From assembly GCA_002498385.1 (NCBI GenBank), contig DAHH01000015.1, positions 99,309 through 163,308 of the forward strand: a stretch of DNA of 64,000 bases. Reading direction: 5' to 3'. Source of the DNA: Methanobacterium sp. UBA410. GTDB taxonomy: Archaea; Methanobacteriota; Methanobacteria; Methanobacteriales; Methanobacteriaceae. Below are positions 17,879-27,302 of the stretch, piece after piece. The notes beneath the pieces were generated by a model, which saw nothing but the letters and a program-made list of their open reading frames with translations, did no database searches and was not told the origin of the DNA. The number at the start of each line of letters is the position of its first letter. The first letter of the stretch is position 1. A program made the position numbers and the translations under genes.

Positions 17879-18931
17879 TTAGTCTTTTAGGGCCTTCTGC
17901 TTTTTTTCAAGTACTGATACCACCCGTGTTAAACTTCTGTGCATTCTTATATGGTACTGTTCTATTATTTCAAAGTTTGTAAGTGCAACCAAGTTTTGAA
18001 TGTCCATGTAATGTGGAGTTGCCATGCAGATACGACCGTCATCCTTTATTAAATCTTCCATTGCAATCAAAGCCTGACTATAAAGTGTTTCACTTTTTTC
18101 TCCACCAGTTGATGCTGAAATACCATAAGGTGGATCTGTTACAATGGCATCAACCCTGTAAGGGAGTTTTATACGCCTTGCATCTGACTGAAATATCTCA
18201 TGGTTTTTGATGCCGCAGTACTCAAGGTTCTTTATTGTACCCTGAACCATCCTTGAATCCATATCTGAACCAACAACATCTGTTCCAATGAGCCCTGCCT
18301 CTATAAGTATGCCTCCTGTTCCACAAAAGGGATCAAGTACTTTATCCCCCCTTTTCACACGGGTGAGGTTCACCATGCACCTTGCAAGTTTGGGGCTCAT
18401 GGACCCCGGATAAAAGAATGGCCTTTTATGGGGTTTCAAGTCGTAAAAATGCTTTTTCGCCACTTTAAACAGCCTTTCACAGACAAAAACCTTCCCATTA
18501 AGGAAAATCAGCCTCAAAAAAGTGGATGGATCCTCGAGGTTCACGCTCACTCCCGGAGAAACCATTCCATTTATTATGCCACCTATCTCCCGTTCAAGGC
18601 CTGTGGTGCTGAACTTATCTTCCTTGTTCATTTTTTTAACTCTTACAACATAATCCTTGGTTATAAATTCATTCCATGGATATTCCTTGATTTTAGAAAT
18701 CAAACCTTGCATATCTGTTTTAAGGAGGATTCTGCAAACCTCATGCACATGTGAAAGCCTTTTTCCAATGGTTTCAATGGACTTTAAATATTCATCAGGG
18801 ATTTCAATGATCAACACACCATTGGATTCCTGTTTCATATCAAATGGTATACTTTCAGCAGTTAATACAGATTTTACTTCTGCCTTTGGAAGTGTGGGGT
18901 GTTCCTTGGACAGGGTGAAGATTATTTCCAT
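17879..18931 (-). CDS. trmG10: tRNA (guanine10-N2)-methyltransferase, THUMP domain
   Basis: Methylates N2 of G10 in tRNA. The N-terminal part to about residue 160 is a THUMP-type RNA-binding domain; the Rossmann methyltransferase follows with DPFCGTGGILIEA at 200-212 (SAM site), GSDMDSRMV near 221-229 and the catalytic TDPPYG at 265-270, which marks methylation of an exocyclic amino group. The length of 350 residues matches archaeal Trm-G10 enzymes. The ATG at 18931 follows GAGG and lies ten bases inside the 3' end of the geranylgeranyl reductase gene, so the two form a translationally coupled pair. Confidence 0.9.
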   Translation of the reverse strand: MEIIFTLSKEHPTLPKAEVKSVLTAESIPFDMKQESNGVLIIEIPDEYLKSIETIGKRLSHVHEVCRILLKTDMQGLISKIKEYPWNEFITKDYVVRVKKMNKEDKFSTTGLEREIGGIINGMVSPGVSVNLEDPSTFLRLIFLNGKVFVCERLFKVAKKHFYDLKPHKRPFFYPGSMSPKLARCMVNLTRVKRGDKVLDPFCGTGGILIEAGLIGTDVVGSDMDSRMVQGTIKNLEYCGIKNHEIFQSDARRIKLPYRVDAIVTDPPYGISASTGGEKSETLYSQALIAMEDLIKDDGRICMATPHYMDIQNLVALTNFEIIEQYHIRMHRSLTRVVSVLEKKQKALKD

Positions 18932-20097
18932 AGATTTGATATCCTCCTCGTCAGTATTCCAGGTAAAATTGAGAAAAGAAGGCCACTTTTAAGCATCTGT
19001 TTTATGAGGGGTGACTGGGTATCCATATCTCCGTACTTGGAGATCATGGCTTCAGCATTGCCTTCCTTAAGTTTCAGGAACATCTTATCCAGTTCCACAT
19101 TGCTCATTGATTCAAAGATTTTTCTAACTTCGATCTGCATTCTGAGCTCTCTTTTATATTCTTTTGCATAACTGCCTTCATAATTATGGAGTAAACTAAT
19201 ATCTCCTTCGTGGAGTGCATTTGATGTAGCAGCAGCAGCTATTCTCGCACATTTAAATCCCATTATAAGGCCTCCACCAGTTGTTGGTTTTACCTGGGAT
19301 GCTGCATCACCCAGAAGAAGGGCCCTATCCTTTAATATCACCTTTTTTGGATCATAAACAGGTATGAGTCCATGATACTTTTTTACAACTGAAGCATTCT
19401 TGAACTTTTCATCTCGAGCCAGAAATCCATTTAAAATTCCTGTAAGTTCCCTGTAGCTTGCACTGCCAAAAAGACCTATCCTGGCAGCTGAGTCTGAAAC
19501 TGGGATTATCCATATGAATCCTGGAGATATTCTTGAATCAACGTAAAGGTGTACATAGTCGCTTTCAAGAACGCTTGATTCCATATTTACAAGGTACTGA
19601 GCAGCCTGAACAGTTTTTGATGGAGGGTTAAACTCACCGGATACAAAAGACGAACAACCATCAGCCCCAACTATCACCCTGTTGCAGATATTTGTTTCAT
19701 GATTTTTAATGCGAATGTTTCCTGTTTTAGGATCAACACCAACAACTTTATGGTTTAAGAGCAGTTCTGCCCCATTCTCAACTGCAAGTTCCGCCAAAAA
19801 CTTATCGTAACTCATTCTATCAAGTACATATGCCTCTGGCTTTTTTTTAGCAACAGAAAGTACTTCACCTGAAGGAGCATGTAAATGTGCTCCACAAACC
19901 CTGTTTAATATGAATTCATCAGATATCACGTTTAATTTCTTTATCTTCTTACCCACAAGTCCTGCACATTGAAGTGGAACGCCTACTGCCCTCTTTCGCT
20001 CCATCAAACCGACCTTAAAGCCTTCTTCTGCCATATACCTCGCGAAAGTTGATCCTACAGGTCCTGCACCCACCACTGCAATGTCGTAATTGTTCAT
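18922..20097 (-). CDS. Geranylgeranyl reductase family flavoprotein
   Basis: Probable archaeal lipid saturase. The FAD-binding dinucleotide fold GAGPVGS is at residues 10-16 with an acidic strand end (LMERKRAVG). The family block PLQCAGLVG follows at about 40-49, and GDAASQVKPTTGGGL near residue 280 is the second FAD motif. Such enzymes reduce the double bonds of digeranylgeranyl-glycerophospholipids to phytanyl chains, acting at the membrane surface with reduced ferredoxin or F420H2. Methanobacteriales usually carry several paralogues, so the exact substrate (membrane lipid, quinone-like compound or other prenyl chain) is open. The C-terminal 80 residues are helical and variable. Confidence 0.82.
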   Translation of the reverse strand: MNNYDIAVVGAGPVGSTFARYMAEEGFKVGLMERKRAVGVPLQCAGLVGKKIKKLNVISDEFILNRVCGAHLHAPSGEVLSVAKKKPEAYVLDRMSYDKFLAELAVENGAELLLNHKVVGVDPKTGNIRIKNHETNICNRVIVGADGCSSFVSGEFNPPSKTVQAAQYLVNMESSVLESDYVHLYVDSRISPGFIWIIPVSDSAARIGLFGSASYRELTGILNGFLARDEKFKNASVVKKYHGLIPVYDPKKVILKDRALLLGDAASQVKPTTGGGLIMGFKCARIAAAATSNALHEGDISLLHNYEGSYAKEYKRELRMQIEVRKIFESMSNVELDKMFLKLKEGNAEAMISKYGDMDTQSPLIKQMLKSGLLFSILPGILTRRISNLWK

Positions 20098-20298
20098 AAC
20101 ACCTACCCTGATTTTTTTTGTTTAAAAGTTAATAATCATTTGATACTATTTTGAATACTTTAGTTTCATGTTAAAATCTGTTGTAAAGTCATTAGAATAG
20201 TTTTTAAGTATTAACAATATAAAATTAAGCTATTTAACATAGGGTGTTTGATCTAAAAAAGCAACCACAAGTAAATTTAATTGTATTTACGTGTGTAG

Positions 20299-20904
20299 TT
20301 ACCTTCTAAATTTCTTTTCATATTCTTCCTTTATAGATCCCCTTTGCAGCCTCTCATTGGGCCTACGATCTTTAAACACAACCTCATCCCCTTCTATCAA
20401 CCTGTTTAGCATGTCCTCAACCTTTCCAGGGTCAGGAATGTTTTCAAGGATCAAGGTTGTGCCCTCGTGTCCCCCAAATATCTCAATATCCCCAGAACGT
20501 AAAATTCGTTCTGCAAGACTTTGAGATACTGAAATATCCTGAATCTTATTGTAATGCATGTAAACCCTTTCTTTCCGTATCAATCCCCTCTTGACCATTA
20601 CCCTGCGGTCCGTTAGTATGTAAAGAATGGCTCTCCACGATAGAACATCCCAGATAATCCATAAAAGCAGGACCAGTATAATGAGAAGGAACAGAACTGT
20701 TACAGCCTCAACAAGGGGTACCTGAACAAAGTTCACGAGGTAGCTCTGCAGAGATGCCGCTGCACTCACAATTGGTCCGAAAAAGTGCAAAAGCAGGATG
20801 AGGATCACAAGCTTGATGAACATGGACTTCATGTTTATTACAAGTTTGGGTCTTGTCTCATACAGAACCCTTTCGCCGGGATGCGTTACATTTTTTCTCA
20901 TCAT
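20299..20904 (-). CDS. PH-domain (bPH2) membrane protein, 201 aa
   Basis: Two membrane helices lie at about residues 28-50 and 63-85, followed by a bacterial-type pleckstrin-like domain: RAILYILTDRRVMVKRGLIRKERVYMHYNKIQDISVSQSLAERILRSGDIEIFG. That block is the usual signature of YdbS/YdbT-like bPH2 proteins. The C-terminal 50 residues are charged (DRRPNERLQRG...EKKFRR). The function of this family is largely unknown; membrane stress or lipid-related roles are suspected. Divergent from the UPF0280 gene, with starts only 65 bases apart, so their promoters overlap. Confidence 0.8.
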   Translation of the reverse strand: MMRKNVTHPGERVLYETRPKLVINMKSMFIKLVILILLLHFFGPIVSAAASLQSYLVNFVQVPLVEAVTVLFLLIILVLLLWIIWDVLSWRAILYILTDRRVMVKRGLIRKERVYMHYNKIQDISVSQSLAERILRSGDIEIFGGHEGTTLILENIPDPGKVEDMLNRLIEGDEVVFKDRRPNERLQRGSIKEEYEKKFRR

Positions 20905-20969
20905 TTTATCATATTAACCCATCTTTTATCTAAATACTTTATGTATCAGATGCAAATATAAACAATTTG

Positions 20970-21707
20970 ATGAAAGCCAAGATCTCAACCGAACACATCC
21001 AGATCGAAGAAACAAATCTGGTGCTCAAAACCGATCTGGAAAGGCACAACCTTCCCAACTTTGTACTGAAACAGCGAATGGAACTTAAAAGTTACATAAG
21101 AGTACACCCTGAATTTTTAACCAGCCTTGAACCAGTTCTTGTTGATAAGGGGCCCCTAGTTGTGAGCATGATGGCAAGGGCCGGTAGAAAAGCAGAAGTC
21201 GGTCCAATGGCAGCTGTTGCAGGCACCATATCCCAGCTTTCAATGGGCTTCATGGTTAAAAATGGTGCAAAGTACGTTGTTGTGGATAACGGGGGGGACA
21301 TTGCAGTTAAAACTAATAGAGATGTGGTTATAGGCCTTTATGCTGGAGAATCATCCCTTTCAGGAGAAGTGGGTTTTAAGATAAAACGCGAAAAAACGCC
21401 CATGGGAATATGCACCTCTTCAGGCACTGTAGGTCACTCCATAAGCTTTGGAAGGGCAGACTCGGTTACAGTTTTTGCAGATGAAGCAAGCACCGCAGAT
21501 GCACTTGCAACATCCATTGCAAACAGTGCAAGGGGCAATTTAGATAGAGATGCAGTGCAGAACTGTCTTGAAAGGGCAGAAGACTTCAAAGAGCACTTCC
21601 GCGGCGTTATGGCTGTTGTTGGGGAGTCTGCGGGCACAGTTGGTAAGATTCCAAAGCTCGTGCAGACGGACAGGAAAGTTGTGCTTGGAGATCTGTTTGA
21701 TGTTTGA
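20970..21707 (+). CDS. UPF0280 family protein (ApbE-like fold)
   Basis: Matches UPF0280, a methanogen-conserved family related to the ApbE FMN transferase fold. Diagnostic segments are VSMMARAGRKAEVGPMAAVAGTIS at about residues 65-88, KYVVVDNGGDIAVKT at about 100-114, MGICTSSGTVGHSISFGRADSVTVFA near 150-175, and STADALATSIAN. The VDNGGDI and TADALAT blocks correspond to the substrate and metal-binding loops of ApbE-like proteins. The start at 20970 (ATG) is preferred over an adjoining TTG. The reaction is not established. Confidence 0.88.
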   Translation: MKAKISTEHIQIEETNLVLKTDLERHNLPNFVLKQRMELKSYIRVHPEFLTSLEPVLVDKGPLVVSMMARAGRKAEVGPMAAVAGTISQLSMGFMVKNGAKYVVVDNGGDIAVKTNRDVVIGLYAGESSLSGEVGFKIKREKTPMGICTSSGTVGHSISFGRADSVTVFADEASTADALATSIANSARGNLDRDAVQNCLERAEDFKEHFRGVMAVVGESAGTVGKIPKLVQTDRKVVLGDLFDV

Positions 21708-22357
21708 GCATCCTATTTTATTTTGAAGGGGTTTTCCAACTTTCAAGTCGTTTTCAGTCAACAGACACATAAAAGGTAATATTTTAAAATTTTTATTGTA
21801 TTCTGCTCTGTTTTTCCTAAATTGAAAATAAATTGTAGGTTCTCATCTGAACTTGATAGTTTCTTCAATTCTTTGTTAATAGGTATTGTAAACCTTTTCA
21901 TTTGAATTTTATCCAAGATAAAGATTGAAGTTAAATATTTAATTATTCTAACTTTTTAATAAGAAAAATTTATTTAATAATAATTTAGGGGAGGTTGGAT
22001 TTTTTTAAGATAGTGTGCTACTCGTTAGTATTTTGTTAGAATTTAAGATTCATTTGTTTAATTCGGGGTTTACTTCCAAAAAAAAATTCCATTTTAAACT
22101 TGGAAATTTATTTTGTTACAGTAAAACGCAAAGAATATTTATTAAAAAGACTTATAAGTTTAATAAAATCATTACAACTTAACCTAATGGATAAAACAGG
22201 TTAAAAAAATCATTCTATCTTAAAAGTTTGAAACAGAGAAAAGAGGTTTTTATCTTAAATCTGTTCAATGTTAAACCGTACACATTGAACTTCCCTTCCT
22301 TTTATTTTCATCTACTCAAACTTCAATGAGTTTAACTTCATTTTTTTTAACCAACCC
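21708..22357. other. Intergenic, nothing assignable
   Basis: About 650 bases of AT-rich DNA between convergent genes. I see scattered T-runs and no open frame with a usable ribosome binding site, no RNA fold and no repeat longer than chance. Confidence 0.4.
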
Positions 22358-22981
22358 TCAAACCCCAGCAGTCACAATGAACGCATGTTTTCCATCTAAT
22401 TTTTCCCACTCAATATCCTTAAAACCTGTTTCAGTTAGAAGGCTGCAGATTTCTGATTCTGAGTAAATTCTAAAGTCTCCACCGCCGTTGAAGTGTATGA
22501 ACGTGTTCATCAGCTGCCTTAATGGTGTTGACTGCCATGGGTCGGCCATTACAAGTTTTCCACCGCTTTTAAGGACCCTGTTCATCTCATTCAGGACCTT
22601 CTCTGGATTGGGGTAGTGGTGAAACGAGTTCAGACAGAGTAAAGCTTCAAAGGATTCATCATCCCATGGAAGTTTCTCTGAATCGCCGAGCCTCAAATCC
22701 ACGTTTCCTCCAAGATTTTTCCTTGCAATACCGAGCATCTTCGATGAGATGTCAAGACCTGAAAATTTAACTCCTTCCCTGTATATGCAGGAGAGAACTT
22801 CCCCTGTACCGCATCCAACATCCAAAAGTGATGAGTAGTTCAGGGTGTTCAACTTCTTGATCACTCCATTGTAGAGTGCACTGGAATGTTTTCCATCGTG
22901 GGTTTTGTAGTAGTTATCTGCCTCTTCATCAAAGTTCTTCCGTGAAATATTTTTGTAATCATCTGAATTCTTTCTAAACAC
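22358..22981 (-). CDS. Class I SAM-dependent methyltransferase, 207 aa
   Basis: A Methyltransf_11-type Rossmann domain: LLDVGCGTGEVL at about residues 54-65 (motif I), FSGLDISSKMLGIAR near 73-87 (motif II, acidic residue for SAM ribose), LRLGDSEKLPWDDESFEALLCLNSFHHYPNP near 96-126 (motifs III-IV) and LKSGGKLVMADPW near 138-150. The order and size fit small-molecule or quinone/tetrapyrrole-like methyltransferases, but no substrate can be named. The start is GTG at 22981 behind AAGGCGAT. It stands alone between two long AT-rich gaps. Confidence 0.82.
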   Translation of the reverse strand: MFRKNSDDYKNISRKNFDEEADNYYKTHDGKHSSALYNGVIKKLNTLNYSSLLDVGCGTGEVLSCIYREGVKFSGLDISSKMLGIARKNLGGNVDLRLGDSEKLPWDDESFEALLCLNSFHHYPNPEKVLNEMNRVLKSGGKLVMADPWQSTPLRQLMNTFIHFNGGGDFRIYSESEICSLLTETGFKDIEWEKLDGKHAFIVTAGV

Positions 22982-23170
22982 AGTATCGCCTTTTTTCTAA
23001 AGAACAGCATTAATTGATTTTTAATTTTGATTGGCATTGAGATTCAATAGTTAGTCAAATTTTTAATTGATTTTAATTGATTTTTTTAAGATTCAATTAC
23101 AGTTGATCAACTTAAAACAGCATTTTTTATATCCCAATGTAAATTTAAAATGTTTAAAGCCCACTGAACT

Positions 23171-24412
23171 TTAAAGCCCACTAAACGGCATGACATCAAC
23201 GTAACTTCCTTCTTCTATGATCTCAACGTTTTTTGGGATTTCAATGAATCCATCTGCCTGTGCAAGGGCGGCTATTGCACCGGAGTCCTTGAGTATTGGG
23301 GTGGCTCTTTCTCCCTCAACCTTCACAAGGGCATAGTGAAGTCTTCCCCTTGCTGAATGGTATCTTCTTGAAATTTTAAAGGTTTTAACATTGGTCTGTT
23401 TATCATGAGCAACTGAGGCTATTTTCTTTAGGAAAGGTGCCACAAAAACCTGGAATATTACAAGGGCCGAAACAGGATAACCTGGAAGTCCGAATATGAT
23501 CTTCTTCCTATCTCCATCTGGTATCAACCCAATTAATGTAGGTTTTCCAGGTTTTACAGCTATTCCATGGACAATAACCTCTCCAATCTCATCCAGAACC
23601 GTTCTCAGCACGTCACCGGTTCCTGCAGAAGTTCCTCCAGATGTTATGATTATATCTGCATCTTTAAATTCGTTTATTTTATTTTTCAAGGATTTATAGT
23701 CATCTTTAACTATTTCGGAGTGGAGAGCGATGCACCCACAGGATTCAACAGCGCTCGATATGGTCTGGGAGTTTATGTCGTACACCTTACCGTAGCTGAG
23801 TTTTTCATCGGGTTTTATCACCTCGTTTCCAGTTGATACAACTGCAACCTGGGGTTTTTTAAAAACAGGCACTTTCTTCATTCCAACTGCACTTAGAACT
23901 CCTATTTTGTCTGATGTGATCCTGGTTCCCTTAGAAAGCAGGAGGTCGCCTTTTTTTACATCAGAACCTTCAAGCGCTATGTTTTCCCCCATTGCAACGC
24001 TTTCATAAATAAGGATGTTTTCAGTGTTTTCTCCGGATTTTCTTTCGGTAACCTCAACCATGACAACCCCCTCAGCGCCCTCAGGCAGGGATGCGCCCGT
24101 TGAAACTTCCACACAGGTTCCCTTTTCAACGTTCTTCTGTGGAACGTCTCCTGCCCTCACAACTTCCAGAAGCTCCAGCTTTACAGGATTTGCTTCGGAA
24201 GCCTTGAAGGTGTCCTCTGATATTACTGCATACCCATCCATTGATGCCCTGCTGAAAGGTGGGAGGTTGATGCTTGCGTAAATATCTTTTGCAAGCATCC
24301 TTCCACTGGCCTTCTCTATTGATACCTTTTCAACCTTCCTTTGAAAGGGAAGGTTTTCAATGATTTTTACAACCTCTTCTGGTTCCATTGTGTTTAAAAA
24401 TACTTTTCCCAT
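23171..24412 (-). CDS. moeA: Molybdopterin molybdenumtransferase
   Basis: Inserts molybdate (or tungstate in many methanogens) into adenylylated molybdopterin. Diagnostic blocks: LPPFSRASMDGYAV at about residues 50-63, STGASLPEGAEGVVMVE near 104-120, VVSTGNEV near 190-197, DINSQTISSAVESCGC near 208-223, TSGGTSAGTGD near 255-265 and FGLPGYPVSALVIFQVF near 300-316. All domains including the C-terminal domain IV are present; length is normal. The ATG follows GTGGTAAC. It would serve formylmethanofuran or formate dehydrogenases; no other cofactor gene is adjacent. Confidence 0.93.
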   Translation of the reverse strand: MGKVFLNTMEPEEVVKIIENLPFQRKVEKVSIEKASGRMLAKDIYASINLPPFSRASMDGYAVISEDTFKASEANPVKLELLEVVRAGDVPQKNVEKGTCVEVSTGASLPEGAEGVVMVEVTERKSGENTENILIYESVAMGENIALEGSDVKKGDLLLSKGTRITSDKIGVLSAVGMKKVPVFKKPQVAVVSTGNEVIKPDEKLSYGKVYDINSQTISSAVESCGCIALHSEIVKDDYKSLKNKINEFKDADIIITSGGTSAGTGDVLRTVLDEIGEVIVHGIAVKPGKPTLIGLIPDGDRKKIIFGLPGYPVSALVIFQVFVAPFLKKIASVAHDKQTNVKTFKISRRYHSARGRLHYALVKVEGERATPILKDSGAIAALAQADGFIEIPKNVEIIEEGSYVDVMPFSGL

Positions 24413-24685
24413 GTTACCACTTTGAATTTAACTGTGAATGAACTGATGTACCAAGTTCATGAATGTAAACTTTATTGCACATCGTCGTTATTATAACGTC
24501 ATTTATTAATGTAGATTTTTGTAATGTAAATTTTTGTGTTAACTGCTTTTAGGATCCAAAAGATCTTTAAGGGTTCAATTCTTTCGTTGAAAATTTTTAT
24601 GGATGATGTCTTTATGGATGATGTCAATGCAAAAAAACATAATAGTGAAGGTCATCTTATATTATACTGTGGTTGGGAGTTGGAC

Positions 24686-24893
24686 ATGAAACCAAAACCT
24701 GAAAGAAGTAGGGGTGTATGTCACCATCGCTGCCGGTATGGGATGGTTACTGTTTTTAGCACTTTGGCTTTTCTTTTACGCCGAAAGTTACAGTTTAATT
24801 CAGAACTTCGGCATTTTTCTGGCATCACTTGTACTGGTTGGGGCTGTAATTATTCTTTTATGGGTCCCGTGGTCCATGAAACATGAAGAGTGA
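24686..24893 (+). pseudogene. Two-helix small membrane protein with an early frameshift
   Basis: An ATG at 24686 sits six bases behind a good GGGAG site, but its frame gives a Cys/Arg-rich nonsense-like peptide. One base over, from about 24699 to the TGA at 24891-24893, the sequence reads LKEVGVYVTIAAGMGWLLFLALWLFFY and then a second hydrophobic helix ending LLWVPWSMKHEE. That is a clear two-helix membrane protein of about 65 residues. A single indel within the first ten codons (the AAACCAAAACC stretch) would join start and body. Function unknown. It could also start at the internal GTG at 24714. Confidence 0.5.
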
Positions 24894-25264
24894 ACTCAAC
24901 TGGGATCAAACCACAAAATCAGCTTATTAAGGTGTATACTGAAGTAATTGAAAGTTGAAGGTTTAGTAACAAGGTGGTAAAAAAGGGAAAATTTCATATA
25001 TCCCCTTTAGTTAAAATACTTGTTTTTATATACATCAAAAGCCTATATAGATAAGAAGATTCCTATCAAAACAAGATATTTTATTTAAACTTTGATTAGA
25101 TGGCTCCATTATTTATAGTATTTGAGCTGATTGTGCTGAACTTTGATTGAGCCAAGGTAGATTTAGACAATAAAATAGATTAAATAATAAAAATCATGAT
25201 AAAAAATCTTTTACTTATGATCCAACTTAAAGATCAGAGTAATTTTTAAAAAGGAGGAGAGTAT
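24894..25264. other. Intergenic, leader of the aIF1A cluster
   Basis: AT-rich. TATA-like stretches occur near 25024-25033 and near 25110-25120; I cannot choose between them. The AAAGGAGGAGA site for aIF1A ends the region. No small gene is supported. Confidence 0.35.
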
Positions 25265-25570
25265 TTGAGAAGAGGACATAATCAAAGAACTCAAGGAGTA
25301 AGAAGGGTAAGATCCCCTAGGAGGGGAGAGATACCTGGAGTGGTTGAGCAGATACTGGGACATGGTAAACTGAAGGTTAGATGTGCAGACGGTAAAATAA
25401 GGCTCACAAGGATTCCCGGTAAAATGAAAAAACGGATCTGGATCAGGGAAGGAGATGTGGTCCTTGTAAAACCCTGGGAATTCCAGAGCGATGAGAAAGC
25501 CGATGCCATATGGAGATACACAAGAACTGAAGCCAACTGGCTTGAGAGAAGAGGCTACCTGAAACTCTGA
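25265..25570 (+). CDS. eif1a: Translation initiation factor aIF-1A
   Basis: Archaeal homologue of bacterial IF1/eukaryotic eIF1A, binding the A site of the small subunit and promoting scanning or subunit joining. The OB-fold is visible: EIPGVVEQILGHGKLKVRCADGKIRLTRIPGKMKKRIWIREGDVVLVKPWEFQ, followed by the short helical extension KADAIWRYTRTEANWLERRGYL. The start is TTG at 25265 behind AAAAAGGAGGAGA. It is the first gene of a plus-strand group with RIO1, a KH protein and topoisomerase VI, an order I recall as conserved in euryarchaea. Confidence 0.95.
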   Translation: MRRGHNQRTQGVRRVRSPRRGEIPGVVEQILGHGKLKVRCADGKIRLTRIPGKMKKRIWIREGDVVLVKPWEFQSDEKADAIWRYTRTEANWLERRGYLKL

Positions 25571-25670
25571 TCTTTAAAAGGAATTGATTTAACTCAGTTG
25601 TTAATTAAAATACTATTTTAGAACTTAATTCTGATCATAACCATGGTCATCAGTTAATTGAGGAGTGTTC

Positions 25671-26441
25671 ATGTGTTCAAAAGTATCAAAGGCAGACGAT
25701 GACCTAAGAAAGCTGCTTTCCGAAAAAAGATTGAAAAGTGTTGAGGACAGGCAAGTTGGAAGCGAAGTTTTTGACAAGCTAACACTTGAAACACTCTACA
25801 AACTGTCCAAAATGGGTTACGTCCATATTTTAAATGGAGCCATAAGTACAGGGAAAGAGGCAAACGTGTTCAAGGGTTATGATAAGGACGGTACCCCTGT
25901 TGCTGTTAAAATATACAGAGTTACAAGCTCAGATTTTAAAAAAATGCAGCATTACATTCAGGGTGACCCAAGGTTCCATGTTAGAACTTCAAACAAACGT
26001 CAACTCGTTAAAACATGGGTCACAAAAGAGTACCGAAATCTTAAGAGGGCCTATGAAGCGGGAGTGAAAGTTCCAAGGCCAATAATTGCAAAAAACAATG
26101 TTTTGGTCATGGAATTCATAGGAGACAAAGAAGGAAACCCTGCATTACCCATGAGGCAATCTCAAATCTCCAATCCACAAAAGGTTTTAGAAAAATTAGT
26201 AAATGACGTTAAAACTTTATACACTAAAGTTAAACTGGTCCATGGAGATTTATCAAGTTTTAACATTCTAATTAAAGATGATGAACCTGTTATAATTGAC
26301 ATATCCCAGGGCATCCTTGTTGATCATCCACTAGCAAGAGAGCTTTTAAATAGAGATATGGACAATTTAATTAAAGATTTTAAAAAACTGGGCATTCAAA
26401 TCAATAAAAATGAGCTTAAAAGTAAAATTATGGATTTATAG
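25671..26441 (+). CDS. rio1: RIO1-type serine protein kinase
   Basis: An atypical kinase of small-subunit maturation. The P-loop-like STGKEANVFKG is at residues 59-69, ATP-binding Lys80 in VAVKIY, the flexible loop between about 86 and 112, the hinge VMEFIG at 146-151, catalytic HGDLSSFN at 191-198 (Asp193) and the metal-binding Asp210 in IIDISQ. These are RIO1 rather than RIO2 features, and the N-terminal winged helix of RIO2 is absent. The ATG at 25671 is five bases after AGGAG; a GTG six bases upstream overlaps the site. Its neighbour KH protein is likely a Dim2/Pno1-type partner in 40S-like maturation. Confidence 0.94.
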   Translation: MCSKVSKADDDLRKLLSEKRLKSVEDRQVGSEVFDKLTLETLYKLSKMGYVHILNGAISTGKEANVFKGYDKDGTPVAVKIYRVTSSDFKKMQHYIQGDPRFHVRTSNKRQLVKTWVTKEYRNLKRAYEAGVKVPRPIIAKNNVLVMEFIGDKEGNPALPMRQSQISNPQKVLEKLVNDVKTLYTKVKLVHGDLSSFNILIKDDEPVIIDISQGILVDHPLARELLNRDMDNLIKDFKKLGIQINKNELKSKIMDL

Positions 26442-26510
26442 GGATAGAAAGGTATAAAAAAGTATATTAAAAAGGATAGTGTAATATATCAGTAGTTATG
26501 AGGTGAAAAC

Positions 26511-27089
26511 ATGCCCACCGCTGAGTATCTCAAGATCCCCCGTGAAAGAGTGGGGGTTGTTATTGGAAAACAAGGAATTACAAAGGAAAAAATTGAAAGT
26601 ACAACCAAAACAAGCATAGAAATTGATAGTGAATCAGGAAGCATCTCCATATCCCCAAGAGAAGATACTGAAGACCCATTATCTGTCTGGAAAGCACGTT
26701 ACATTGTTAAGGCAATAGGAAGAGGTTTCAACCCTGAAATTGCTCTAAAACTCACAGACGATGAGATGATGCTTGAAATAATCAACCTGCCAGATTACGT
26801 TGGAAGATCAAAAAAGGCAGTGCTGAGACAGAAAGGAAGAATAATCGGCAGAGACGGCAGGACACGAGACATCATTACAGACATGACTGGAGTTGATGTA
26901 TCTGTCTACGGTAAAACTGTGGCACTCATAGGCAGCATGGAACATGTGCACCTTGCAAAGGAAGCAGTTGAAATGATACTGGAAGGTGCACGGCACAAAA
27001 GCGTCTACGCATTCCTTGAGAGAAAAAGTCGTGAAATGAAGATCAGGGAATTTCACAGATTTGCCAAGGATGAGAATAAACTCTTATAA
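26511..27089 (+). CDS. KH-domain RNA-binding protein, Dim2/Pno1-like
   Basis: Two KH domains are visible: the first with GVVIGKQGITKEKIE at about residues 14-28, the second with GRIIGRDGRTRDIITDMTGVDVSVYG near 108-133, and a C-terminal helix rich in Arg, Lys and Glu. The arrangement matches archaeal homologues of Dim2/Pno1, which bind the 3' end of the small-subunit rRNA and the endonuclease Nob1. Position directly after the RIO1 gene supports a role in 16S rRNA maturation. GAGGTGAAA precedes the ATG. Co-transcription with RIO1 is likely, with a 69-base gap. Confidence 0.9.
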   Translation: MPTAEYLKIPRERVGVVIGKQGITKEKIESTTKTSIEIDSESGSISISPREDTEDPLSVWKARYIVKAIGRGFNPEIALKLTDDEMMLEIINLPDYVGRSKKAVLRQKGRIIGRDGRTRDIITDMTGVDVSVYGKTVALIGSMEHVHLAKEAVEMILEGARHKSVYAFLERKSREMKIREFHRFAKDENKLL

Positions 27090-27302
27090 AAAAAATACAT
27101 TCTCATAAAATCTTTTGAGTATCATATTTAAGACAAGCGTAGATTGAGCCGTCATAAATTGATTCATAGATACTAGCTTTAACCTTAAAAGTTTGTTGAA
27201 GGTTCAAGTTAAAGTTACAAATTAAAGCTAATTTAGATCCTAGCGATCCAACTGATAAATTTTAACCAATTCAGGTTTAATTCAATTCAAAGGAGGCTAA
27301 CC

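Noticed and set aside
24536..24886. Plus-strand 116-residue reading frame
   Set aside because: Its 3' half is out of register with an obvious membrane-protein frame and is rich in Arg, Cys and His; its 5' half consists of a tandem duplication.
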